Positions 34,608 to 44,725 of a DNA stretch of 64,000 nt are shown piece after piece. Origin of the DNA: Raffaelea ambrosiae (taxonomy: Eukaryota; Ascomycota; Sordariomycetes; Ophiostomatales; Ophiostomataceae); assembly GCA_002778195.1 (NCBI GenBank), contig PCDI01000002.1:62001-126000 (forward strand), given 5' to 3'. Within the stretch, counting starts at the first letter, position 1. Each line of letters opens with the position of its first letter. The translations under genes were made by a program, and so were the position numbers. The notes under the pieces were generated by a model that searched no databases, was not told the DNA's origin, and was given only the letters and a program-made list of their open reading frames with translations.

Positions 34608-36858
34608 ATGAATTTCGAGATGTTGGGTTCCGTTCTCTGCATCGCTGGGCTGTTGGCAACCGCTCATGCCGTGAATTTTTCTTTTGAAAATGTTCAGCTA
34701 AACCAGAGTCTCATTGGAAACTTCTCCGCGATCCGCTTTGGAAACCCACATGAACGACAGTATCCCGTCGGTTATGCCCGCCAAGCAGAATGCCGTGCCT
34801 TTCCGGGCAGAGACGACTGGCCTTCAGACCAAGACTGGGCTCGTCTCAATGCCACTATTGACGGCAATCTGCTGAGACCGATACCTGCTGGTGCTGTCTG
34901 CTATGAAGGCTCACGTTACAGCAGAAGCACTTGCCAATTCATAACTCGTATTGCCAGCTTCACACATTTTTTCCTGGACGACCCCCTCGGCGTGTTGACG
35001 CAATGGCCTCAGGGAAATACATGCTTGGCTTCCATGAATGCCTTTGGGAATTGTACAAGAGGTGGCTATCCTGATTATGTTGTCAATGCAACGACAGTGA
35101 AGCATATACAAGCATCCGTCAATTTCGCACGGAATAAGAACCTGCGGCTCGTGGTAAAGTAAGTTTCGTTATTACGAGCAGATTCACACACGTTGCCGGG
35201 TTTGTGGGCACTAATACTGTCATACAGAAATACTGGGCATGATTTCGGCGGTCGATCAGTCGGCGCCGGCGCTCTCAGTATTTGGGTTCACAACTTGAAA
35301 AGCTTCGAGTTCTTGCCAAATTATCAGATTGGGCAGTACGCAGGAATGGCTGTCCGGTATGCAGCCGGCTTAGAGTCATGGGAACTATTCAACTTCATGG
35401 AAAAATACAATATATCTGTCGCAGCCCCTGGAGGGGGGACTGTCGGCGTACTTGGGGGTTGGCTTGGCTTCGGTGGTCACGGTTCAATCACATCATATCG
35501 TGGCCTCGGGTCAGACCAGGTTCTATCAATAGAAGTTGTCGCAGCTGATGGTCGTCTGGTGACAGCAAACCCATTCCAAAATAGAGATCTATTCTTTGCT
35601 CTTCGTGGCGGAGGTGCAGGTAAGCTTTCACCTTTTGCCCTAAACTTTCAGGCGCTTGTGATTGACGTAGATATACTAATGAATGCCAGGCACTTATGGT
35701 GTAATGACGTCTGTTGTCATGAAGGCTTTCCCTCCGATAAACATGACGACATCTGGAGTGAACTTGCAGTTCAGCACAAATCAACAGGCCGCATCTTCAA
35801 TTTTGCTTGATGGATCCAAACCATTCATATTTCCTAATGGCTCTAACCCGTATACCTTGCCCAATGCCACGCTTTACTTCCCTAGGCCCAATGGAACATA
35901 TCTAGGGAACGGAACGCGCCCTAGCTTTGGCTTTCCTGTGGCTGGGGTGGTCAATTCATCAGACACTTTCTGGCATGGTGTGGGCATTTACTACAAGTTT
36001 GGGCAAAGGGTTCTCGACGCCGGGGGGATATGCTACGGATACATTTACCCCCTCGGAAATGGAAGTTTCTCCTTCACAAGCAGCCAATTCGTACCAGACA
36101 AGTCTCCGAAGACAGTGCAAGCTCTAATGCAGCCATTGTTTGATGAATTGGCCAGCATTGGAATTCACCTGCGCAACCCACCTCCACGCTTCGCCTCCAT
36201 ATACGGATCGGGTCATCGAGAAGGTGGTGGTGACGGTCCCGTCCAGACACGCTACCGCAGCAGACTGTTCCCCCAAAGCAACTGGGAAGACGACGCGGTT
36301 TTCAACAGCACAATGACAGCAATTAGAAGATCCATCGAAGCAGGCTACACGTTCCATGGGATTATGCATTCGCCAACATACAGAGTTGCGGGATGGCCGG
36401 GCCGTAACAGCGCGGTGAACCCTGCATGGCGCAAGGCTATACTCCATGCGAGTCTAATGGAAACACAGCCAGTTGGGATGACTGCGGAACAGGCAAGGCA
36501 GCGAGACGCTCTCGCACGTAATCAACTGGACACTTGGCGTGCTGTAACTCCTGGTTCAGGAGCGTACATCAACGAGGGAGATCCAATGGAGCCGAACTGG
36601 CAGCAAAGCTTTTACGGCAACTTGTATCCACGTCTCTTGGATATCAAGCGCCATTGGGATCCATGGGGTTTGTTCTGGGCCCCAACAACCGTGGGCAGTG
36701 AGGCTTGGGAGGTGCGTTCTGTAGATGGATATCCCGGCTCGCAAAATGGTCGGCTTTGTCGTGTGGAGGGCCTAAACTATGGTGGTGATGTCAACGACGA
36801 TGGCGACGTCGATGTCGATGATGACCATGATAGAGGCTTAAACTACACCGTTTATTAG
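34608..36858 (+). CDS. Secreted FAD-linked oxidoreductase, berberine-bridge-enzyme type
   Basis: Predicted secreted flavoenzyme that would oxidise a small molecule or carbohydrate with oxygen; the substrate is unknown. Exons are 34608-35158, 35228-35619 and 35690-36858, giving 703 residues. The ATG at 34608 gives a signal peptide (MNFEMLGSVLCIAGLLATAHA); an in-frame ATG at 34587 would add seven residues. The PCMH-type FAD domain has VVKNTGHDFGGRS with the expected covalent His at about 188, then APGGGTVGVLGGWLGFGGHG and DLFFALRGGGAGTYGV. The C-terminal BBE motif is YINEGDPMEPNWQQSFYG followed by DPWGLFWAP. The position that holds the second flavin-linked Cys in bicovalent BBEs appears to be Thr (GGGTVG), so a single covalent link is predicted. 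There are many N-glycosylation sequons and an Asp-rich tail. Confidence 0.9.
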
Positions 36859-37324
36859 TAGCCTCCTGTTTCAGAACACCTGGCACCATGTGGATGGTGA
36901 AGAAACTAGTTCCCCGGGTAGAGCAACATGGGGCTGGTTCCAACCACCAACTATTAAAGCGTGTCTCAATGTATGCAAGAGTGAAACTGTCCGAGAATTG
37001 GATGAGAACTGCCAAAAGGCGCAGTTAGGCTGACTGGCCTTGTAAACTGAGGCCAACCCACCCACAATTTTAGGACTGTTCATTGGTCATGAGAGCTTGA
37101 GGCCAACTCGAAATGTGGGTCTCAGGATCATATGGAGGCGCAGCTATGACCGCAGCCTCATGGGACAACCCATGTGGTATAAAGAAACCAGGCGCTCAAT
37201 CCCCCAACTTTCACGTTTTCACAAAATCACACCTCTAAACCTACAACCGACTACCCTCTAACACTTGCAAAGGCTATACTTCATTTCGGTTTCCAAACAA
37301 CTCTGCAAACACCATTCAGCCGCC
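36859..37324 (+). promoter_or_regulatory. Promoter with TATA box of the 122-residue orphan
   Basis: A canonical GGTATAAAG lies at about 37176-37184. It is followed by a CT- and A-rich leader, and the ATG at 37325 stands in a good context (CCGCCATGG). The arrangement is that of a well-expressed fungal gene. Confidence 0.5.
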
Positions 37325-37757
37325 ATGGGAGAGCACGCCAAACCAGGCATAGCACATGTCTACAACGCCCATGAAGCAGTACACAGAGTAGCGATACCGG
37401 AGACATATACGGCGTGCTTCGAAGCCATTAGATATTGGTCCCACTTGGTAACATCTGTGAGTTGGAAACAGAATATTGCTTTGGCTGCCATAGGTCGTTG
37501 TGCTGTTCTAACTCGAGCAGGTCGACGAAGACTACGACGTCATCGCGAACCAGTGCGGCCGTCACAGGCGGCTAATCAGTCACGCACACAATGTTCTATT
37601 TGCGAGAAGAACACATGCCCAATTTCTTGCAACGATGGAAAGGTCCACACGACTGGTCGCCGCCGGTCAGTCATCGGATACCAAGCTTGGTATCGGGATC
37701 ATGTTCGCGACGAACAGAGTCACCAATCTCCTCCCGTGGAGGAAGGAGAGTTTCTAA
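37325..37757 (+). CDS. Orphan 122-residue protein
   Basis: Proposed two-exon gene, 37325-37456 and 37521-37757, joined through a 64-nt intron with GTGAGT donor and GAGCAG acceptor, phase 0. The product starts MGEHAKPGIAHVYNAHEAVH, continues across the junction as LVTS-VDEDYDVIANQC, and ends LLPWRKESF. It has no signal peptide or membrane segment and is basic in its second half. I do not recognise a family. Support comes from the TATA box, leader, Kozak-like start and clean splice sites. Against it, an unspliced frame of 180 codons (37265-37807) also exists, so the intron is a choice made on splice-site quality. Its place between the oxidoreductase and a C2H2 factor is notable. Confidence 0.45.
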
Positions 37758-38377
37758 ACTTCAATCGCAAACTTGATGGGCCGGTGGTGGCTAAAAAAAT
37801 GAACTAGGGATTGGAGGCGTACGCTTTCCTGGTCATCACTGGCCCGTCCAGCTTTCGGTTGAGCGATATTGAAGACGTCGGCCAAACTGCCTCTCCAAAA
37901 AATACCCCCATCAAAAAAACACAAAAAAACAAGGCTAAGGGAGATGACAAGCATGGAAGCCATGTTGTTGTTTCGTTTTATTTTCTTAGGGGTTCCTTGC
38001 GTTCCCTTTCTTTGGGTTACTTTGCTTTGCTTTGCTTTGCTTTTTCATACTTTCCTCGCGCTTCTCTGCTTGGGCGGTGAACCTATTCCGATAGCTACGC
38101 ACTTCGGCCACTGCCCTGTCTACCCAGTCCAAACCCATCGACCTTGATTACGTCGTTAAACTGGTCATCGACTTGTTCTTCGCAGTCTCGAGAGCTGTTG
38201 TATTTGAGCAACCGAAATGCACCTCGACACAATTCAAACCCCATTTTCTCGGCTTCAGCGCACAGCAACACCAAAAAGCCAGTTTTATAACCAACACCAA
38301 CCAATACGCCACTGGCATTTCCCAGTACCACCTAAGAAACTCCCTCGACGAGCAGAGTCCAGCGCCCGACAACTACT
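37758..38377. other. Intergenic spacer / C2H2 gene promoter
   Basis: 620 bp between two plus-strand genes, with several A and T runs, including a short TTTGC-type repeat near 38020-38042 (TTTGCTTTGC repeated). No gene was recognised; it presumably carries the promoter of the downstream zinc-finger gene. Confidence 0.4.
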
Positions 38378-39302
38378 ATGGATTCTGTTGCACGTTCTTC
38401 GCCACGCCCCTGCCAGCAATCCCCCGGGACCTGGGTCTGGGTGCCCCTCTTTCCTTCTGATACTTCAGTAGGTGCTTCGCCTGCGGAGGACCCTTCGCCG
38501 GTTTCTTCGCACGAATGCGCCAGCGCACCGGGATCTCTAACATGGGGCTCTCCCCAGCCTGATATCCAGGTTCTTGTCGATCCCCCCCTTTTCCCTCAGG
38601 ATTTAGATATTGACTTGGGCACACCTGCCGAGAACAACGACCTCGTCAGCACGTTAGATCTCGAGTGGTCCCTAGAGGAATTGGTTATGGGGGGGCTTTC
38701 ACAGCTGCCGGACCCAGTGGCCGGCCAGTGGAAGGAGAATGGTTCTGTTGGGGCTACATTCCAGACTTTCGCTACTCCTGGCGGGATGACATGGTGTGAG
38801 CCCTGCAGCGAGCCGCTGTGCCTGTCACTCACTGGAAATCCGGGAATGGTGTCGTTGTTCCCCGATATACAAAACCCCTGTGTAGACGGGTTCTCGTCAC
38901 CGACGACCTCCTTTTCAAATTCTTCACCCTCGATGTCCGCCGAACATGGATTTTCTTGTTCTACGTGCAGCCGTTCATTCCCGACGTCGAATAAGCTCAG
39001 GTAGGTTTATTGTTACTGCGTCTGAATTTGCTTTAACCAAGAAGTACATCATGCTGACTTGTATCTTTTGCCACAGAAAGCATGAACGAACACACACTCG
39101 TCCGTTTGTCTGCAGTGTTTGCCATAGGGCGCATGCAGCAAAGAAAGACTTGCATCGACATTTCTGGACGACGCATCCCAACGATGCCGTGGCTAACGGT
39201 ATTCCGTGCCCCGTGCGAAAGTGCGGAATCGGTGGCTGCGCCTTTGAGGGACGGCAGGATAATTTGAAGCGCCATATTCGAACGAAGCACAAGGCAACGT
39301 AG
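38378..39302 (+). CDS. Small C2H2 zinc-finger transcription factor
   Basis: Exons are 38378-39000 and 39077-39302, giving 282 residues. Residues 1-185 are acidic and Ser/Pro-rich with no fold recognised, like an activation region. The C-terminal fingers are: CSTCSRSFPTSNKLR-KHERTH (split by the intron), CSVCHRAHAAKKDLHRHFWTTH, and a longer CPVRKCGIGGCAFEGRQDNLKRHIRTKH unit. This finger order (two classical fingers plus one with an expanded Cys spacing near the C-terminus) is common in filamentous-fungal regulators. No specific name can be given. It lies on the same strand as the oxidoreductase and the orphan upstream and may regulate them; this is inference from position only. Confidence 0.85.
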
Positions 39303-39679
39303 TTTGGTTCTCGTCTTTTCTTCTCTTCTCTGGAGTTTGTCCAGGTTTGCTATTGTAATTATAACATTTGCTTTTCGGATCCGTGGAACTGCTTTAATGA
39401 ACAAGAAAAAAAAAATGAACAAAAAGCCTTCCATGCCGAGAGTGACCGGCGTAACGTGCACAAACAGCAGATTGTCCAATCCAGCGTCATATTAATCGGA
39501 CTACCAGTAAATCGAGAAAGCCAGCTCGGTGACATGGTACATACCAAATCGTGTCCGGAGGCGAATCAAAGCTACGAAATCACCCCCAGAAACGCTTTCC
39601 AAAAAACAACCTGCCCATTACCAACTCCACTTCTTTCGCTCCCCAAACCAACACCCCTCTCCCTGATACCAAGTATCTA
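39303..39679. other. Convergent intergenic region
   Basis: About 380 bp between the stop codons of the C2H2 gene and the large minus-strand gene. No gene was seen; both 3' ends must fall here. Confidence 0.5.
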
Positions 39680-42600
39680 TCAAGACATCATCCTTGAAGC
39701 TCTTCTCTTTGGTGCAGGCGTACCGTTACCGCTCATACCCATGCTCAGTATTTTGGTTCGTCTTGTGGCCATCCGAGGGGCAGTATTCGACGATACCGCA
39801 AGAGCTTCGCCGGCCGTGCCACCTGATGGAAGCTTGCCTATTGGAGTCGGTGGCTGAAGTCTTGATGCTCGCGTTGTGCGCCTCGGAATCGCTTTCTTCT
39901 CTGGTTCCGCAACGGAAGAAGCTGTTTGGGGGGGACTGGCTTCCGATGTTACTTTGGTTGGTATGGTTGTATCCAACAGGCTTTTCTGAGTCACCACACT
40001 AGCTACGCCCCCAACGAGGCAAGGGACAGGCGTGTTGTTAGGAGCCTGGCTGGTGAATTGTTGATCAGCGTCCTCACCGACATTAGCACTCCTTGTTGCC
40101 GCCTCATTGTCGGTCTCTTGCGTCCTAACCAATACGTCTGCCCAGCGAACGGCCTTCTTTTGCCTCCCCGTCTTTTTCGTCTTCGATTGGGTCTTGGAAC
40201 GGCTGTCTTCTTCGACGGATGATGTTGATGAGTTGAAAGTTGATTTCTGTTGCCCATTTGTCGCCCATGATGCCAATACCACACTAGCCGGGTCTGCATT
40301 GCCCTTGTTCTTGCGAGTGTTTACTCGAGTCACAGCCGCTAGGTCCTTCTCCACATTGCGCCGAAGACTGAGAGACGCTGTTCCTAGCCCATAACTGTCG
40401 TCCCCATTCATACTGAGGGACCCAGGAAGACGCACTGGAATCAGAGAAAGTGCACTGTTGGCCGACGTTGTCGTAGGTTTCAGCGAAGCCTGGTTGCGTG
40501 TTCTCTTCGATCTTCGCGGGCCTGAAGTTTCAGAGCCATCATCTGTCTGGCTCGGCATGAATTCTGGGTTGAATATACCTCCGGTATCTGACTCCATCTT
40601 CTTGCGACGGCGTTTCGGTCGCGGCGGAGTTGTATCATCCAACGCCGGCTTGCTAAGGAGATCTTTCGATGTTTTGCTGAGGCCATCTTTATGCTCTTTC
40701 CGATTCTTTGTTGGGCTTGGGCTGGCGTTACTGTCCTTACCGCTCAACGGAAGCCGCCTTGCAGAAGATGCCATGTCCGGATTATCCCTCTTCGATACGG
40801 GGGACCCGGAAGAAGCAGCAGACCCAATGGACCCAGACCGCCGTTTGTGTACCAGCGGAGTTTTGCCCCTTGTTGCAGCAGCAGCGGCAGCGGCTGCTTT
40901 GGCACTTTTGTCAGCCTTGACCCGAGTGACGAACTTCCGCAGCATCTCAGTATCTGAATCGTCGTGCACTGATTGCCGCTCTCCAACCATGCCGTCGGCG
41001 ATGACTGTGATTGTTCGGGTTGCATCATCGTCTTCTAGGAGTCCGTTGATGGACATTTCCCCTGGGCACTTGTTGTCATGCAATTGCATACTATCAGACA
41101 ATGTTGATGTGCTAGGACTTGGAGTGTCAAGGGGGTATAAGACATTCGAGGGCTTTGTTGGCGTAGAGAAGACGTCTGGACCTTTCGGATGAAATTGCAG
41201 AATAGCCGCGTTTGGGTGGTCCACCTGTGGTTGACCTACCTTAAGCGACCGAGATGGCGATGCGGAGTCAATGACAAGTGGGCTCTTGGGGATGGTTACT
41301 ACACACGCAACTCGCGCTGGCGTGCTGCCATTCTTAAAATCTGCGCTGCTGTGTTGGTCTTCCTTGTCGGAACCTGCCACAATTTCATCTGACGACGGTG
41401 GTGTAACAGAGCCAATTGCCAAAATGTTGAAGTCTGCCGCAAAGATACCCGGCATTTTCTCAGAATGGCTATCCGACATTGTTGTCGGACTGGCCAACAG
41501 TGATTGAGCAGACTCATCCGAGAAAGTTTGAAATTCCATACTGTCAACATCGGCAGATTTGATGTGTTGCTCTCCAATGGCAATATCAGAAACAAAAATC
41601 TCAGACATGGCGATCACCGCATCCACGCCTGCGTCCTCCACTTCTGCTCCCGACTGTTTAGTGTCTGCATCTGTAATTGTTGGGCCATTTTGGAAGGTGT
41701 GATCTTCGAGGGATCGACTGTCGCTCGGAGGGTTTTCAGCTCGGCCAGCATCAGACTGCGCCCGGAGAAGGACTTCTGATGGCGTTCCGACGGCCTCGCT
41801 GTCATTTCGAAACTGATGCGGGACTGACAGCGGGAAAGTGGCCCGTATATGTACTGTTGAAATGCTCGCATCTGCAGTTGTGCAGACATCGACCGCATGA
41901 GAAAAACCCAGTTTTGTATCCAATTCGATCTTTGTCTCCTCGGGTGCAAGCACAGAACTTTGCCTCATCATCGTCGCAATTGGTTGAAACGTGTTCCTGC
42001 GGCCACGCAGGTTCTGTTTTCTCTCTGGCATAATTGAACCAGAGCCAGATGCCAAAGAGTGACGGCGGGGACCGCTTGAAGGACTTTCGCGTCTCTCAAT
42101 AAAACGAAGCCACTTCGAGCTGCTGCGCCTGTTGTGAAGAGAAATGCGCCTCCTTGTCTCATACACAGGCTCCTGTTCTGTATCCCGCGAAGGCTGACAA
42201 AACACGACAATGGGGAGCGGAATCGCGGCTGGGCTTGTGCCATCTATGGTCGCCAACTCCCCGGTCTGCTTTGATGTCGGTGTACACGGACCACTCTCTG
42301 GTTCTTCGATTGCTATTACCGGGTTCTCCACGGCAACTTCCAAAGGTGTCGCCCTGATCGTGAAACCCTGGAGCGAAGGAGGAGCTGGTGATTCGCCTTG
42401 AAGCGTGGTCAAGGACGTGGCCTGCTTCAGTGGGGAGAAAAATGGTGGCACAAGAGCTGAGATGGTGGCCCTCCTGGCCGCCAATCTCTCCGTGGGACTA
42501 GATTTTTGGTCGGATACTGAATTGCACAGTGTTGGCAAGTCGCTGACCCTTCGTCTCACCCGTCGTCTGGAACGCTCTGTTATGTGGACTTCTGGGGATG

Positions 42601-43321
42601 GCTGAAGCTCAGGTGCCTGAGAAATGCGTCCCTCGCCCAGTTTTGGAGAAGTAACCCGCGCAACTGGCAGTAGAGGAATTCGTGTGCCGTTTCTTTTTCG
42701 GGGAACAAATCGTAGAATATTTTCCGGGAACGAGGCTTGGGATACAGTCTTTAGGGTCGGCGATGGGGTACAGCTTGGCTCTGCTAAGGTCTCGAAGCGA
42801 GCAATTGCATCTGCACAACCGTATTAAATCAGTTTCTAGACATTTCCATATCTGTGTGCACGAGACTCAGTACCAACCTTTAGCTTCTTGAATTTGACGT
42901 TTTACGCCGTCCGCGAGGCGATCATGGCCGGTCTGCCACTGTGCATCCAGCAAGGTAGGGACGTGTCGCGATCCGCGGCACCGCTTCCTTTGGCCCTTTC
43001 CGTCTGCTGCAAGCTCAAGAAGTCCCACGGAGTAGTATGCATTGTCCTGTAAGCATGGGATACCAGCGACACGTTTCCATATCGTTCGCAAGCCCAAACG
43101 GTGGTTCTCAACGACAAAGGGCACGCGATGCCACGGCTTGGAGGGGAAGCTTCTGGCGGGAGCGAAATTGGCGGCCGTAATCGAGGCGATGGGTTGGCTC
43201 AGCCAACTATATCGAGTATGCATTGTTAGTAGAGACGCCTCACGGAGACCAGAATGCTGCCTAGGTTATACCTTTCTGAGGTCGCCGGCAGTGAAGCGCA
43301 ATTATCCCATTGAACTGTCAT
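39680..43321 (-). CDS. Large disordered, probably nuclear protein of unknown function
   Basis: Exons are 43321-43272, 43206-42878 and 42810-39680, giving 1169 residues. The first intron has a perfect TACTAAC branch point; the second has the unusual donor GTTGGT. Residues 1-125 (QWDNCASLPATSESWLSQPI, LRTIWKRVAGIPCLQDNAYY) look globular. The rest is low-complexity, rich in Ser, Thr, Pro, Lys and Arg, with basic patches (RRRISLHNRRSSSKWLRFIERR, in part; PRPKRRRKKM) that could be nuclear localisation signals. A basic patch with an aromatic residue, GRQKKAVRWADV, and the C-terminus PAPKRRASRMMS are candidates for conserved short motifs. I do not recognise the family. A single long exon of more than 1000 codons without stops, joined in phase to two upstream exons, supports a real gene. 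Confidence 0.8.
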
Positions 43322-43701
43322 TGTTTACTTCCAAGGCACAAGCTGCAGCTTGTAGCAGTGGCCGAAAAATGTGTCACCGATTGTCCTTCGCCTCACAGGC
43401 GCCGTGAATGAGCATGTGTTTAATACCGAAAGCGAGGGCACCCTCCGTACCGGGGTCTGCATATAAAGGGCGCGTCTAGAAGATTCGGGTTTGCGGGAGC
43501 AGCAATTTATTCAAACAAAAGACTAGATGCAATTACAGCCTTTGTTTACATACGAGTAGCCGACCAATGATATGTGGTGGGGCGCGGTAGCACTATCATC
43601 ACGTGCTAAGATAAACGGGTTTTTTTTTCGAAGCTTTTCCTACCAGCGATCCGCACTTGGATCACCATTACCATCAGCAACTGGTCACACACGCAGCAAA
43701 T
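43322..43701. promoter_or_regulatory. Divergent promoter: disordered protein gene / mrp10
   Basis: 380 bp. ATCACGTG lies at 43598-43605, about 100 bp before the mrp10 ATG, and TACGAGTA lies at 43551-43558. A CCAAT box (GACCAATGA) lies near 43562. Confidence 0.5.
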
Positions 43702-44092
43702 ATGTCTTCCATCAAGAAGGCGCAAATACGTCTTCCACCTCTGAAGACTCTTCGGGTGAAAGATCCAAACAAGACAGAAACCAACCCGTGCGTCTCTGTT
43801 ATGTCTTCAGTTCTTGGTTGGTTGATCCCCCCCCTTTTGGCAGACGACCGTCAGCAAAATACACTATACCGACAAGCCACCGATTCTAACGGATTGTACT
43901 GACATGCACCTAGCTTGCTGGGCATCTGCCGGCTATAACGCAGCAGGATGTACTGCGGTCGAACAATCACTCCGGGCATGTATGGACGGCCCAGGTGCGC
44001 CGAAAAGACCACAAAATAATATCAACTTCCATCTGTCGCGCATGGCAAAGAATCTCGGCGGTCCTCGGAGATTCAAGGGACCAAGGGACTAG
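43702..44092 (+). CDS. mrp10: Mitochondrial small-subunit ribosomal protein Mrp10 (mS37, CHCH domain)
   Basis: Component of the mitochondrial 37S ribosomal subunit, imported and folded by the Mia40 disulfide relay. Exons are 43702-43816 and 43914-44092, giving 97 residues. The N-terminus (KAQIRLPPLKTLRVKDPNKTETNPC) and the CHCH-type cysteines are as in Mrp10: NPC at the end of exon 1 before VMSSVLACWASAGYN, then GCTAVEQSLRACMD, and the C-terminal INFHLSRM. The junction (GTT CTT G / CT TGC TGG) restores VLACWAS, a close match to the usual VLGCWAS. The donor is GTTGGT, not GTRAGT, as in the neighbouring divergent gene. Confidence 0.93.
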
Positions 44093-44725
44093 TCTTATGG
44101 GTTGCGGCCGGACTATGAACTGGAAGCACCGTGCGATCGTTTGAGATCGTTGACGACGGGTGCGCCCTCGCAGACGCAAAGTCAATATAGACCACTCTTG
44201 CACCAGTCCCACGAACTGGTAGCGGCATATACCATGTACATATGCATACATCGTGATTTCTGTATGGCTGAGCTGGATGCACTGTCAGCTTGCATCCACT
44301 GGTTGTGTAGCAAATCGGAAAGCAGTTGGTTGCCTCATTTGCCCCAGTTGGGTGACGTACGATATCATAGGGAGGCCAACTAAGCGCGAGCGGATACTTG
44401 TAAAAAAAAAAACTTAACGACCGAATATATAAACACGCTCAATGTCTACGACCTCTCCCGCCGATGAAACATTTATGATGTCCTTAAATAAATGCTTCAC
44501 AGATGTCGATCACCACGAACGAGAAATAGGTTTCTAAAGTTGTTACGAAAATGCATAGGGAGGGAATCAAATTTCTTTATCCTAATAAAAATACGTCGTC
44601 GATAACTTGCCATAATGCGTTGTGGGAAATATTTGTCATGATCAAAATTACCGGGCGCCTGTCATGCAAGGATTCATAACCTGCCAACATCCATCCAACA
44701 TATGCTGCAGAAACGACGCAAGTGC
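44093..44725. other. Convergent intergenic region mrp10 / cdc24
   Basis: About 630 bp, AT-rich after 44400, with A and T runs and ATAAA-type sequences suitable for 3' ends. No gene was recognised. Confidence 0.5.

Noticed and set aside
37265..37807. Unspliced 180-codon reading of the orphan locus
   Set aside because: It starts upstream of the better ATG context and its second half is Arg/Ser/Gln-rich; the spliced model has consensus GTGAGT and CAG sites. This remains the weakest gene call.
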